Below, piece by piece: positions 7,377 through 16,750 of a DNA stretch of 64,000 bases; the first letter of the stretch is position 1, and the number at the start of each line of letters is the position of its first letter. The notes below the pieces were generated by a model. It worked only from the letters and a program-made list of their open reading frames with translations. It ran no database searches and was not told where the DNA came from. Source of the stretch: Chitinophaga sp. CB10 (GTDB lineage Bacteria; Bacteroidota; Bacteroidia; Chitinophagales; Chitinophagaceae); the NCBI GenBank assembly GCA_001870995.2, contig MLAV02000008.1:186001-250000 (forward strand). Direction: 5' to 3'. The translations under genes were made by a program, and so were the position numbers.

Positions 7377-8573
7377 ATGCAGTCAGCCTTTATCGTTGAT
7401 GCGGTACGCACGCCTGTGGGGCGCTATGGTGGCGCTTTGAGCCACGTCCGCCCGGATGATTTGTTTGCCCACGTAATCAAAGCTTTATTGACGCGCAATC
7501 CCGGGCTGGACCCGGCCTCCATTGAGGATGTGATTGCGGGCGCCGCCAACCAGGCCGGGGAGGATAACCGGAATGTAGCGCGGATGTCCGCCCTGCTGGC
7601 CGGGCTGCCAGTAACGGTGGCCGGCACAACGGTGAACCGCTTGTGCGCCAGTAGCTTACAGGCTATTATGGATGCTGCCAGGGGGGTAATGTGTGGAGAT
7701 GGAAATGTTTTTATTGCGGGTGGCGTCGAAAGTATGACGAGGGCGCCTTTTGTTATGCCAAAGGGCAATGCCGCCTTTAGCCGTAAGCCCGAGATATACG
7801 ATACTACGCTTGGCTGGCGCTTTGTGAATAAGCAGCTGGCCGATAAATACTATCCTTTTTCCATGGGGGAAACGGCGGAGAATGTGGCCAGGCAGTGGCA
7901 TATCAGCCGGGAGGACCAGGATATTTTCGCCCTGGGGAGTCAGCGCCGGTACAAAGCGGCCCTGGATAAGCATAAGTGGGAGCGGGAAATAACGCCGGTC
8001 CGGGCAGATAAAAAGGAAGGGGAGGAGTGGTTTTCCCGGGACGAGCATCCCAGGGAAACTTCGCTGGATAAGCTATTTGCCCTGAAGCCCGCCTTCGCCA
8101 AAGATGGCACTGTTACGGCGGGCAATTCCTCCGGCATCAACGATGGCGCGGCGGCGTTGCTGATTGTATCCGAACAGGCGCTGAAGGATTATGGGCTGAA
8201 ACCCATTGCCAGGGTGGTTTCCATGGGCGTTGCCGGGGTGGACCCTTCCATTATGGGCGTGGGCCCCGTGCCGGCTACCAGGAAGGCGTTGCAGCGTGCA
8301 GGCCTCACCGTGGCTGACCTGGGGCTGGTGGAGCTGAACGAGGCTTTTGCTTCGCAGACGCTGGCGTGTATGCGTGACCTTGACCTTAACGATGAAATTG
8401 TGAACGTAAACGGCGGGTCTATTGCCATCGGGCATCCGCTGGGGGCCAGTGGCGCGCGCATCAGTACGACGTTGCTGCACGAGATGCAGCGCAGGGCGGA
8501 AGTACAGTATGGGTTGGCTACGATGTGTATTGGCGTGGGGCAGGGCGCGGCGGTGATATTTGAGCGGTTGTAA
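7377..8573 (+). CDS. Acetyl-CoA C-acyltransferase (thiolase, PcaF/PaaJ-like)
   Basis: A 398-residue thiolase. The nucleophilic cysteine lies in NRLCASSLQA, the catalytic histidine in GHPLGASGAR and the second cysteine in CIGVGQG. The segments ANQAGEDNRNVARM and DTTLGWRFVN resemble 3-oxoadipyl-CoA thiolases (PcaF/PaaJ) more than FadA, but no aromatic-degradation genes are nearby, so general acyl-CoA thiolysis is equally possible. I chose the ATG at 7377 (MQSAFIVDAVRTPVGR) because it gives the normal family N-terminus; the frame stays open 38 codons further upstream but without similarity. Confidence 0.92.
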   Translation: MQSAFIVDAVRTPVGRYGGALSHVRPDDLFAHVIKALLTRNPGLDPASIEDVIAGAANQAGEDNRNVARMSALLAGLPVTVAGTTVNRLCASSLQAIMDAARGVMCGDGNVFIAGGVESMTRAPFVMPKGNAAFSRKPEIYDTTLGWRFVNKQLADKYYPFSMGETAENVARQWHISREDQDIFALGSQRRYKAALDKHKWEREITPVRADKKEGEEWFSRDEHPRETSLDKLFALKPAFAKDGTVTAGNSSGINDGAAALLIVSEQALKDYGLKPIARVVSMGVAGVDPSIMGVGPVPATRKALQRAGLTVADLGLVELNEAFASQTLACMRDLDLNDEIVNVNGGSIAIGHPLGASGARISTTLLHEMQRRAEVQYGLATMCIGVGQGAAVIFERL

Positions 8574-8652
8574 TACGACTCAATATTCCAGTTGAGTAAT
8601 GCAGCCCGGCAAAAGGGGGGACCGCATGACGCCGTTCCCCCTCTGCCGTTAT

Positions 8653-8691
8653 AAAAAGAACGAGCGGTCGGACATTACATCCGGCCGCCCG
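8653..8691 (-). terminator. Terminator between convergent thiolase and sigma-factor genes
   Basis: An 11-base stem (8661-8671 with 8681-8691, two mismatched or wobble positions), with TTCTTTTT following on the minus strand. It mainly serves the sigma-factor gene. Confidence 0.65.
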
Positions 8692-8717
8692 TTGATGGCA
8701 AGCAAAAAAAGGGTCGT

Positions 8718-9299
8718 TCATAGACAAATTTGCTTCTCCGTCATCATCTTGCGGAGATTGATCAGCCCATACCGCATACGACCGAGGGCGGTATTGATGC
8801 TGACCTGCGTCAGGTCTGCAATTTCTTTAAAGCTCAGTTCCGCATAGTGGCGGAGGATGATCACTTCCCTTTGTTCTTCGGGAAGCATATCCAACATACG
8901 CCTGACACGGTCGTGGCTTTGCCGGGTGATGAGCTTTTCTTCCGCACAGCTGTCGCTAAAGCCCAGCACGTCGAAAATATCTTTATCGTCGCCTGTTTTT
9001 ATCATGGGCGTACGCTTAATTTTCCTGAAGTGGTCTACGCAGAGGTTATGTGCAATACGCATCGCCCAGGGAAGAAACTTTCCCTTCTCTGTGTAACGTT
9101 CTGCGCGAATAGTGTCAATAATTTTTATGAAAGTATCCTGGAAGATGTCCTCTGCAAGGAATTGATCCTTTACCAGCAAGAGGATAGAAGTATAGACTTT
9201 ATCCTTATGACGGTGTACCAGTTCTTCCAATGCCGAAGCGTGGCCTTTCTTAAAAAGGGTAATCAATTGCTCGTCGCACAATTTGTACATTATTTGCAT
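8718..9299 (-). CDS. ECF-type RNA polymerase sigma factor
   Basis: The 193-residue protein has sigma region 2 (DKVYTSILLLVKDQFLAEDIFQDTFIKI, around residues 33-60, then FLPWAMRIAHNLCVDHFRK) and region 4 (LPEEQREVIILRHYAELSFKEIADLTQVSINTALGRMRYGL, near 135-180). This is the sigma-70 family group 4 layout. It directs RNA polymerase to its own set of promoters; the targets are unknown. No anti-sigma gene is adjacent, unlike FecR-coupled ECF pairs, so this may be a stand-alone stress or housekeeping ECF. The second ATG, three codons in (MYKLCDEQL), may be the true start. Confidence 0.93.
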   Translation of the reverse strand: MQIMYKLCDEQLITLFKKGHASALEELVHRHKDKVYTSILLLVKDQFLAEDIFQDTFIKIIDTIRAERYTEKGKFLPWAMRIAHNLCVDHFRKIKRTPMIKTGDDKDIFDVLGFSDSCAEEKLITRQSHDRVRRMLDMLPEEQREVIILRHYAELSFKEIADLTQVSINTALGRMRYGLINLRKMMTEKQICL

Positions 9300-9629
9300 A
9301 AACTTCTACAACTAGACGGGTTAGTAAAATGATAATCCGGGACTTTACAGCCTCTTGGTTGTTGTAAATTTTTGTTAAGTAGAGTTTATGCGATAGTGTG
9401 CAGTTTTTAGGTTGAAAGTAAAATAGCCGGTACGAGAATATATCAAGTCCTATGCAAATATAATAGAATAGTTCAATAAAACAAATAATAAAAAAAGCGG
9501 CTCAATATCACTACAATAGCTATCTGCGGGCGATTTCGGGGGCGCCGGACAGACCCGGAATCCACTTAGCCGGAATTAGTAAAATGCTAATTACTTTAGT
9601 AACATCTTTTACCTTAAATTTGTTCTGTA
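9300..9629. other. 330-base intergenic region between divergent sigma-factor and uvrA genes
   Basis: AT-rich, with no credible ORF or RNA gene. It holds the uvrA -7 element at its right end and a small inverted repeat (ATTAG, seven bases, CTAAT, 9576-9592) just upstream of it. I see no clear TAnnTTTG element for the sigma-factor gene. Confidence 0.6.
9615..9622 (+). promoter_or_regulatory. -7 promoter element of uvrA, very close to the start codon
   Basis: TAAATTTG is an exact consensus match with only 7 bases before the ATG at 9630. A start site at the usual distance would give a leaderless or nearly leaderless mRNA. Confidence 0.55.
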
Positions 9630-12446
9630 ATGGGAACAAAAGTAAAAAAACAGGAAAAAACCGCGGTTCCTCAGGAAGTTAGCCCTCAGGACAGCATATT
9701 CATAAAAGGCGCCAGGGTACACAATCTTAAAAATGTGAGTGTATCGATCCCCCGCAATCAACTCGTTGTAGTCACCGGAGTATCCGGGTCCGGGAAGTCC
9801 TCCCTGACTATGGATACCCTCTATGCCGAAGGGCAGCGCCGCTACGCTGAAAGCCTGAGCTCTTACGCCAGGCAATTCCTCATGCGTATGAACAAGCCGG
9901 ATGTAGATTACATCAAAGGCATCTGCCCGGCCATCGCTATCGAACAGAAGGTAATTACCAGAACGCCCCGCTCCACCGTTGGCTCCATGACCGAGATATA
10001 CGATTACCTCCGCCTGCTTTTTGGCCGCGTTGGTAAAACCTATTCACCCATCTCCGGCCAGGAAGTGAAAAAGAACGAAGTGAGCGATGTGGTGGACTAT
10101 ATCAGCAAGCTGCCCACCGGCGCCAAAGTGCTGCTGCTGGTGCCTTTCCGCCGCCACGCCAAACGCGAGGCGAAAGAGGAGCTCAACATCCTCATGCAGA
10201 AAGGCTTCTCCCGCCTGTACGTACCCGGCGGGGAAGGCAACGGCCTGCTGCGTATCGAAGAACTGCTGGAAGCCAAGAAGGTAGTCGTGCCGAAAGACGC
10301 ATGGGTACTGATTGACCGCCTGGTGGTAAAGGACTTCGATGAAGATGATAAACACCGTATAGCCGACAGCGTGCAAACGCAGTTTTACGAAAGCGAAGGG
10401 GACAGCTTCGTGGAAGTGGACGGTAAAGCGATCAAACATTTCTCCAACCGCTTTGAGCTTGATGGCATGCAGTTCGAAGAACCGGTGCCCAACCTCTTCT
10501 CCTTCAATAACCCGTACGGCGCATGCCCCACCTGTGAAGGGTTTGGGCAGGTGCTGGGGATTGATGCGGACCTCGTTATACCTGACAAACGGTTAAGCGT
10601 GTACGAAAATGCCATCGCTCCGTGGCGCGGCGAAAAAATGGGCGAATACAAGGAAGCGCTGATCAAAGCCTCCCGCAAATTCGGGTTCCCGGTTCATAAA
10701 CCCATTGCAGACCTGACGGACGAGCAGTACAAACTCCTGTGGACCGGTAACGAACATTTTTATGGGTTGAACGAGTTCTTCAAAATGGTAGAACAGAACC
10801 TGTATAAAGTACAGTACCGCGTGCTGCAATCCCGCTACCGTGGCCGTACTACCTGCCCGGATTGCGGCGGCGGAAGGCTGCGTAAAGAAGCGCTGTACAT
10901 TAAAATCGGCGGAAAAAATATTGCGGAGCTGGTGGACATGCCGGTTTCCGACCTATATAACTGGTTCAACGGCCTTCAGCTGAGCGAATTTGATGAGCAA
11001 ATCGCAAAACGTATCCTCATCGAAATTCACCATCGCCTGAAAACCTTACTGGACGTAGGCCTGGGATACCTCACCCTCAACAGGGTGGCCAATACGCTCT
11101 CTGGTGGGGAAAGTCAGCGTATTCAACTGACCCGCTCCCTGGGCAGCAACCTCACCAACTCCATGTACATCCTCGACGAGCCGAGCATAGGCCTGCACGC
11201 CAGGGATACGCACCGCCTCATTGGCGTACTGAAAGAGTTGAGGGACCTGGGTAATACCGTAGTGGTGGTAGAACACGACGACCTGATGATGCAGGAAGCC
11301 GATTATATCATCGACATGGGGCCGCTCGCCTCCCACCTTGGTGGAGAAGTGATTTTTGCCGGCACCTACCCGCAGATACTGGAAGACCCGAAAAGCCTTA
11401 CCGGCCGCTATCTCAACGGTACGCTCACCATTGACCCGCCTGCGAAAGTGCGTAAATGGAAAAAAGCGATCACCATAGAGGGCGCGCGCCAGCATAACCT
11501 GAAAAATGTAACGGTAGATTTTCCGTTGCAGGTACTCACCGTAGTGAGCGGCGTGAGCGGCTCCGGTAAAACCACGCTGGTAAAGCAAATCCTCTATCCT
11601 GCGCTGATGAAGCTCAAAGGAGAATTTGCGGAACGCGTGGGCAACCACCGTGCCATCACCGGCGCTATTGATGATATCACGCAGATTGAAATGGTGGATC
11701 AGAACCCGATCGGTAAATCCTCCCGTTCCAACCCGGTAACGTATATCAAAGCATACGACGAAATCCGCGACCTGTTTGCCAAACAGCCGCTCAGTAAAAT
11801 GCGCGGGTTCCAGCCCAAACATTTCTCCTTCAACGTGGATGGCGGCCGTTGTGACGCCTGTAAAGGAGAAGGAGAGGTGATCGTGGAAATGCAATTCCTT
11901 GCGGATGTGCACCTGACCTGCGAAAGCTGTAATGGCCGCCGCTTTAAGGATGAAGTACTGGAAGTTACCTACAAGGGTAAAAATATTTACGAAGTGCTGG
12001 AACTCGGCGTGGATGAAGCGCTGGAGTTCTTTAAGGACGAAAAGGATGTTTGCAATAAAATCCGCCCGCTCAGCGATGTGGGGCTGGGTTATGTGAAGCT
12101 GGGCCAAAGCAGCGATACGCTGTCCGGCGGGGAGGCGCAACGTGTGAAACTGGCGTCGTTCCTGGGTAAAGGCAAGGCGCAGGGGCATATCCTCTTCATC
12201 TTTGACGAACCTACTACCGGCCTGCATTTCCATGATATCAAGAAATTGCTTGCTTCCTTTAATGCATTGATTGAACAGGGTCATACCGTGTTGGTAATTG
12301 AACACAACCTGGATGTTATCCGCAGTGCGGACTGGGTGATAGACCTGGGTCCGGAAGGGGGCGCCGGAGGCGGGAACTTGTTATATGCCGGTGTGCCGGA
12401 TGGATTGAAGAAAGTAACGGAGAGTTATACGGGGCAGTTTCTTTAA
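9630..12446 (+). CDS. uvrA: Excinuclease ABC subunit UvrA
   Basis: This 938-residue protein has two ABC ATPase modules, with Walker A motifs GVSGSGKSS (near residue 52) and GVSGSGKTT (near 645). It carries the signature motifs LSGGESQRI and LSGGEAQRV, and zinc-binding CxxC pairs (CPTC, CPDC, CDAC, CESC). UvrA scans DNA for bulky lesions and loads UvrB in nucleotide excision repair. Length and motif order are normal for UvrA, and there is no sign of the truncated UvrA2/DrrC type. It is monocistronic, ending at hairpins from 12507 on. Confidence 0.98.
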   Translation: MGTKVKKQEKTAVPQEVSPQDSIFIKGARVHNLKNVSVSIPRNQLVVVTGVSGSGKSSLTMDTLYAEGQRRYAESLSSYARQFLMRMNKPDVDYIKGICPAIAIEQKVITRTPRSTVGSMTEIYDYLRLLFGRVGKTYSPISGQEVKKNEVSDVVDYISKLPTGAKVLLLVPFRRHAKREAKEELNILMQKGFSRLYVPGGEGNGLLRIEELLEAKKVVVPKDAWVLIDRLVVKDFDEDDKHRIADSVQTQFYESEGDSFVEVDGKAIKHFSNRFELDGMQFEEPVPNLFSFNNPYGACPTCEGFGQVLGIDADLVIPDKRLSVYENAIAPWRGEKMGEYKEALIKASRKFGFPVHKPIADLTDEQYKLLWTGNEHFYGLNEFFKMVEQNLYKVQYRVLQSRYRGRTTCPDCGGGRLRKEALYIKIGGKNIAELVDMPVSDLYNWFNGLQLSEFDEQIAKRILIEIHHRLKTLLDVGLGYLTLNRVANTLSGGESQRIQLTRSLGSNLTNSMYILDEPSIGLHARDTHRLIGVLKELRDLGNTVVVVEHDDLMMQEADYIIDMGPLASHLGGEVIFAGTYPQILEDPKSLTGRYLNGTLTIDPPAKVRKWKKAITIEGARQHNLKNVTVDFPLQVLTVVSGVSGSGKTTLVKQILYPALMKLKGEFAERVGNHRAITGAIDDITQIEMVDQNPIGKSSRSNPVTYIKAYDEIRDLFAKQPLSKMRGFQPKHFSFNVDGGRCDACKGEGEVIVEMQFLADVHLTCESCNGRRFKDEVLEVTYKGKNIYEVLELGVDEALEFFKDEKDVCNKIRPLSDVGLGYVKLGQSSDTLSGGEAQRVKLASFLGKGKAQGHILFIFDEPTTGLHFHDIKKLLASFNALIEQGHTVLVIEHNLDVIRSADWVIDLGPEGGAGGGNLLYAGVPDGLKKVTESYTGQFL

Positions 12447-12506
12447 TCTCTTTTGCTAAAGAAAATAAGGGAGTACGCGGGAAACAGGAATAGTATTTAT
12501 AAAAAA

Positions 12507-12526
12507 GCCGGTTCAAAAGTGCCGGC
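12507..12526 (+). terminator. Hairpin after uvrA
   Basis: GCCGG and CCGGC separated by 10 bases, preceded by an A run. No strong T run follows. The same AAAAAAGCCGGTTCAA sequence recurs in the better hairpin at 12591. Confidence 0.5.
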
Positions 12527-12590
12527 ATATATGTTTTCTTACTTATAACAGCGCGCGCCTTTTTATATTCAGTTCAAAAATCACATCTAT

Positions 12591-12621
12591 AAAAAAAGCC
12601 GGTTCAACAAAACCGGCTTTT
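12591..12621. terminator. Bidirectional terminator between uvrA and the DUF4293 gene
   Basis: A perfect 11-base stem (12594-12604 with 12611-12621), 6-base loop, A run on one side and TTTT on the other. Confidence 0.8.
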
Positions 12622-12638
12622 CTATATAACATTATTTA

Positions 12639-13082
12639 TCATCTAAGACGATCCAGTGATTTAATCAGTTTTTCATCCTTATAAATCCCCCTTGCAGCCA
12701 GGAACAGCAGCACCACCATCACAATCGGCAAAAAGGACCCCGGCAAATAGGACGCGTTAGCGATTACTTTCCCACTGGCAACCAATGCGTTAGCTTCTTT
12801 CTGTACCAGGTAATACTGGTAGGCGATAGCGCCAAGCGTCAGCAGGATGTTGATCACCGTTAAACGGAACTGCAATTTTCTCTTCTTATACAGGAAAATA
12901 CATGCAAATGCCATTAATAGGATGATGATATAAAGCACATACATCAGGTAATTATTGGAGGCATTCACATAAGATATCTCCGGGGAATTAGAAAAAGTTG
13001 CTTTCCATAAGTTGCTGAGAAGCACTCCTACGCCTGCGCCGGCGGCTAATAACAGGTAAAGACTCTGGATGCGTTGTATCAT
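12639..13082 (-). CDS. DUF4293 family membrane protein
   Basis: The 147-residue protein starts MIQRIQSLYLLLA, the characteristic N-terminus of DUF4293. It has four predicted membrane helices (around residues 7-24, 45-64, 73-93 and 115-131) and a short charged tail. The family is known almost only from Bacteroidota and has no assigned function; proximity offers no clue here. A near-consensus -7 element lies at 13107-13114 on the minus strand, 24 bases before the start. Confidence 0.85.
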   Translation of the reverse strand: MIQRIQSLYLLLAAGAGVGVLLSNLWKATFSNSPEISYVNASNNYLMYVLYIIILLMAFACIFLYKKRKLQFRLTVINILLTLGAIAYQYYLVQKEANALVASGKVIANASYLPGSFLPIVMVVLLFLAARGIYKDEKLIKSLDRLR

Positions 13083-13106
13083 ATTATTTGCAAATGTTTA
13101 ACACCG

Positions 13107-13114
13107 TAAAAGTA
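13107..13114 (-). promoter_or_regulatory. -7 promoter element of the DUF4293 gene
   Basis: TACTTTTA on the minus strand matches TAnnTTTG at 5 of 6 fixed positions. Confidence 0.4.
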
Positions 13115-13228
13115 AGGAAATTTAACTGTTATTTATGAGTTGAGCTGGCTAAGCCCCGGGGATTTACTGGCCGTCTTACTGCAATACTTCGTATATTGCA
13201 CGCCCAATTACAACAATCTAAACTTGAT

Positions 13229-15547
13229 ATGGCAAAAAAACTGAACAAGCAGGATGCATTAGACTATCATGCAAAAGGCAGGCCGGGCAAAATTGAAGTA
13301 GTACCTACGAAAAATACAAAATCACAATGGGACCTCTCCCTCGCTTATTCTCCAGGTGTAGCCGAACCGTGTAAGGAGATTTACAACGATCCGGAAAATG
13401 TTTACAAATATACAGCCAAAGGTAACCTGGTAGGGGTAATCAGCAATGGTACCGCCGTACTGGGCCTCGGAGATATTGGTCCTGAAGCAGGCAAGCCTGT
13501 GATGGAAGGTAAAGGTGTATTGTTCAAGATTTTTGCTGACATCGACGTATTTGATATTGAATTGAATGCCAAAGATCCGGATAGCTTCGTAGCCGCTGTG
13601 AAAGCGCTGGAGCCTACCTTCGGTGGTATCAACCTCGAGGATATCAAGAGCCCGGAATGCTTTGAAATCGAAGACAGACTGCGTAAAGAGCTGAAAATAC
13701 CTGTAATGCACGACGACCAGCACGGTACGGCGATCATTTCAAGCGCAGCCCTCCTCAACGGTCTGGAACTGGTAAAAAAGAAAATTGATAAAGTTAAGAT
13801 AGTAGTGAACGGCGCCGGCGCAGCCGCTATGGCCTGCGTTCGCCTCTACCTGGCGCTGGGCGCGAAGCTGGAAAACTTCATCCTCTTCGATAAAGACGGG
13901 GTGCTGAACACCGAGCGTAAGGACCTGAGCGCAATGCATATGCAATTTGCCACTAAGTCCAAAGTGAAAACACTGGCGGAAGCCATGAAAGGCGCGGACG
14001 TATTCCTCGGCCTCTCCGTAGGTAACGTGGTTACCCAGGATATGATCAAGAGCATGGCTAAAAACCCGATCGTTATGGCAATGGCAAACCCTGACCCTGA
14101 GATCGCGTACGACGCCGCCGTGGCAGCACGCCCCGACGTAATCATGGCTACCGGCCGCTCCGATTATCCCAACCAGGTAAACAACGTACTGGGCTTCCCG
14201 TACATCTTCCGCGGCGCCCTCGACGTGAGAGCCACGCAGATCAACGAAGCCATGAAACTGGCCGCTGTACGCGCCCTGGCCGAACTGGCCAAATCCCCGG
14301 TGCCGGATATCGTGAACCTCGCATACAATGAAAAAAATATCTTCTTCGGTCCTAAATACATCATTCCAAAACCACTGGACCCACGCCTGCTGAGCACTGT
14401 AGCGCCGGCAGTGGCTAAAGCGGCGATGGAAAGCGGTGTGGCCACACATCCTATCACGGACTGGGAAGCTTATAAAGTAGAACTCAACGGTCGCCTCGGA
14501 CTGGACAACCAGCTGTTCCGCGTGATCGGCACCAAAGCGCGCCGCGATCCAAGGAAAGTGGTATTCGCAGAGGCGGATAATATCAAAGTGCTGAAAGCCG
14601 CACAGGTAGTGAACGACGAAGGTATCGCCATTCCGATCCTGCTCGGTAACGAAGCCCGTATCCGTAACCTCGCTGCGGAACATGCCATCGACATTGAAGA
14701 CATCCAGCTGATCGATCCTAAGAGCGATGAAATGCAGGAAAAACGCCACAAATTCGGAGAACTGTTCTTCGAAAAGCGCAAGCGTAAAGGCTTTAACCTG
14801 TATGAAGCGAAGAAGGTAATGCGCGAGCGTAACTACTTCGGCTGTATGATGGTGGAAACCGGTGAAGCGGATGCGCTGATCTCCGGCCTGACCCGTAAAT
14901 ACCCTGATACCATCCGCCCGGCACTGCAGGTGATCGGTATGGAAGAAGGCGTGAAGAAGGTAGCAGGTATGTACATCATCCAAACCAAACGCGGACCGCT
15001 GTTCCTGGCTGATACCACCGTCAACTTCAACCCTACCGCGGAAGAACTGGCAGAGATCACCCTGATGGTGGCAAAAGAAGTGCAACACTTCAACATCACC
15101 CCGCGCATCGCGATGCTGTCGTACTCCAACTTCGGTTCCAGCCCAACCCCTGAAGCGCAGCTGGTGGCCAAAGCCCGCGATATCGTGAAGCAAAGAAATC
15201 CTTCGCTGATCGTGGATGGCGAAATCCAGGCAGCAATGGCCTTTAACAAGGAAATCCTGAAGGATAACTATCCTTTCACGGAGCTGATGGATGGAGAAGT
15301 GAACACCCTCATCTTCCCTAACCTGACCGCAGGTAACGTCGCCTACAACCTCCTGCAGGAAGTAGCCGGCTTTGACGCCATCGGTCCGGTATTGCTGGGT
15401 ATGAAAAAGCCGGTACACATTCTGCAACTGGGTAGCACCGTACGCCAGATTGTGAACATGGTGAACATCGCCGTGGTAGACGCGCAGGAGAAATGCTGCC
15501 GCGATAAAAAGGCGGATGATAAATCCAAAGGCAAGAAAAAGAAATAA
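13229..15547 (+). CDS. maeB: NADP-dependent malic enzyme (MaeB type, with phosphotransacetylase-like domain)
   Basis: A 772-residue protein with an N-terminal malic enzyme domain (SLAYSPGVAEPCKEI, MEGKGVLFKIFADIDVFDIE), a NAD(P)-binding domain (VVNGAGAAAMACVRLYLALG) and, from about residue 430, a phosphate acetyl/butyryltransferase-like domain (KVVFAEADNIKVLKAAQ). This three-part layout defines the large MaeB enzymes, which convert malate to pyruvate and CO2 with NADP; the C-terminal domain is regulatory in known cases. An upstream TTG at 13196 extends the frame, but it overlaps a possible TATATTG promoter element, so ATG 13229 is preferred. Confidence 0.95.
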   Translation: MAKKLNKQDALDYHAKGRPGKIEVVPTKNTKSQWDLSLAYSPGVAEPCKEIYNDPENVYKYTAKGNLVGVISNGTAVLGLGDIGPEAGKPVMEGKGVLFKIFADIDVFDIELNAKDPDSFVAAVKALEPTFGGINLEDIKSPECFEIEDRLRKELKIPVMHDDQHGTAIISSAALLNGLELVKKKIDKVKIVVNGAGAAAMACVRLYLALGAKLENFILFDKDGVLNTERKDLSAMHMQFATKSKVKTLAEAMKGADVFLGLSVGNVVTQDMIKSMAKNPIVMAMANPDPEIAYDAAVAARPDVIMATGRSDYPNQVNNVLGFPYIFRGALDVRATQINEAMKLAAVRALAELAKSPVPDIVNLAYNEKNIFFGPKYIIPKPLDPRLLSTVAPAVAKAAMESGVATHPITDWEAYKVELNGRLGLDNQLFRVIGTKARRDPRKVVFAEADNIKVLKAAQVVNDEGIAIPILLGNEARIRNLAAEHAIDIEDIQLIDPKSDEMQEKRHKFGELFFEKRKRKGFNLYEAKKVMRERNYFGCMMVETGEADALISGLTRKYPDTIRPALQVIGMEEGVKKVAGMYIIQTKRGPLFLADTTVNFNPTAEELAEITLMVAKEVQHFNITPRIAMLSYSNFGSSPTPEAQLVAKARDIVKQRNPSLIVDGEIQAAMAFNKEILKDNYPFTELMDGEVNTLIFPNLTAGNVAYNLLQEVAGFDAIGPVLLGMKKPVHILQLGSTVRQIVNMVNIAVVDAQEKCCRDKKADDKSKGKKKK

Positions 15548-15564
15548 TCTGGTCTGATAATATA

Positions 15565-15621
15565 GCCATCAGCGTGAGGATGCGGTACAACCACCGCCAT
15601 GCTCACGCTGATGGCTTTTTT
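15565..15621 (+). terminator. Terminator of maeB
   Basis: A perfect 14-base outer stem (15565-15578 with 15602-15615), extended by an inner GC-rich stem and followed by a T run. Confidence 0.9.
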
Positions 15622-15656
15622 GCGCGCAGCTTTCCGAAATGTGCTATATTTAAGTC

Positions 15657-16688
15657 ATGCAGGAAATCTCCAGAAAAAAGATATTTTTCCCGATCAACCA
15701 GGCCTTCCGGAACTACCTGAAGCTCTACGAACGGGAGGTGAAATTGCCGGTGGACTACCAGGAACTGCGGTATTACGAATATGCCATTCCCGTGTACGAC
15801 AAACAGGGGAAGGACACCCTCTGGGAAACCGTGTTTTACCCGCATAGCATGCAGGACGCCATTCACGCAGGGCTGAAACGCATCTACTCCATCCTCAAGG
15901 CCGGGGGCGACCAAACGGCGGAAGAGCATTTGCACATCGAGCGGATCGACTACTGTACCTTCGGTAACAGCCACCCTTTCCGGATCAAGATCGTCAATAA
16001 CTACAACGAGGTGTACGATTATTTTTATGTGAAGATTGCCGACGCTTCCCGCATCTACGGCCTGGAGCTGGAACATATACTGTCCCCGTACTGGATGAAC
16101 TTCCTCATTGACGGCAACACGCTGGTGGAAGAGCATATTGCCGGCGTGCCGGGAGATCAGTTTATTGAACACTGGCTGCACCGGCCGGAGTTTAACCCCA
16201 AGCGCATCGCCAAAGAGTTTGTGAAGTTCAACGAGCGCTGTTTTGTACGCCTGCTGGGCGATATGCGCAGCTATAACTTCGTATTTGATATTACCCCTGA
16301 TTTTGACGATGTGCAGTTCCGCATCCGGGCGATCGACTTTGACCAGCAGTTTTATGAAGGCAAGCGCACCCTCTACATGCCCCAGTTCTTCAAGGAAAAC
16401 CGGGTATTCGTGGAGCTGGCCATCCGCCACCTGAATGCCGAGGTGGTAAAGCAGTACCAGCAGGAGGAGCGGGCGCTCATGGCCCGCCGCATCAAGGTGC
16501 AGCGGCACCGTATCAAGGACCTCCGGGATGTGATCATGACGGATCGTGTATCCTTCCCCGAGAAGATCCACCAGCTGGGCAGCGAGCTGGCGGAATATTA
16601 TCATGATCAGGCTTTTTCCAGGTGCAAGTCCATGGGGGAGATTGTGGAACGCAGCCTGAAACGCCTGCTGGTTAGCAGCTTGAAATAG
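15657..16688 (+). CDS. Unknown conserved protein with a kinase-like catalytic signature
   Basis: I do not recognise a named family. The 343-residue cytoplasmic protein has no signal peptide or membrane helix. Residues 202-207 read DMRSYN and 227-229 read DFD. Together, G-D-x4-N plus I-D-F-D look like the catalytic loop and metal-binding motif of the kinase-like fold (as in HipA or aminoglycoside kinases). The upstream region has KIVNNYNEVYDYFYVKIAD and LVEEHIAGVPGDQ, which could be strands of the N-lobe and hinge. The C-terminus is Arg/Lys-rich and helical. It stands alone between maeB and the lipid transporter genes. The kinase idea is inference from spacing. Confidence 0.55.
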   Translation: MQEISRKKIFFPINQAFRNYLKLYEREVKLPVDYQELRYYEYAIPVYDKQGKDTLWETVFYPHSMQDAIHAGLKRIYSILKAGGDQTAEEHLHIERIDYCTFGNSHPFRIKIVNNYNEVYDYFYVKIADASRIYGLELEHILSPYWMNFLIDGNTLVEEHIAGVPGDQFIEHWLHRPEFNPKRIAKEFVKFNERCFVRLLGDMRSYNFVFDITPDFDDVQFRIRAIDFDQQFYEGKRTLYMPQFFKENRVFVELAIRHLNAEVVKQYQQEERALMARRIKVQRHRIKDLRDVIMTDRVSFPEKIHQLGSELAEYYHDQAFSRCKSMGEIVERSLKRLLVSSLK

Positions 16689-16735
16689 CCGGTTTATTTA
16701 ATCGGAAATTCAGTGACGTTTGATAAAATCTGTCA

Positions 16736-16743
16736 TATCTTTG
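16736..16743 (+). promoter_or_regulatory. -7 promoter element of the MlaE-type gene, very close to the start codon
   Basis: TATCTTTG, exact consensus, 7 bases before the ATG at 16751. It again predicts a leaderless or nearly leaderless transcript. Confidence 0.5.
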
Positions 16744-16750
16744 GCCGGTT

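Noticed and set aside
11046..12305. 419-codon open frame antisense to uvrA
   Set aside because: Same reason; it overlaps the second ATPase module of UvrA fully.
13181..13199. Small inverted repeat GCAATA/TATTGC upstream of maeB as an operator
   Set aside because: Only six bases, AT-rich and overlapping the promoter element; likely chance.
13196..13228. TTG start extending maeB upstream
   Set aside because: The TTG lies within a TATATTG-like promoter element, and the ATG at 13229 gives the expected N-terminus.
13739..15427. 562-codon open frame antisense to maeB
   Set aside because: Translation is rich in His, Gln and Phe without domains, a typical shadow of a high-GC third-position gene. 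maeB is unambiguous.
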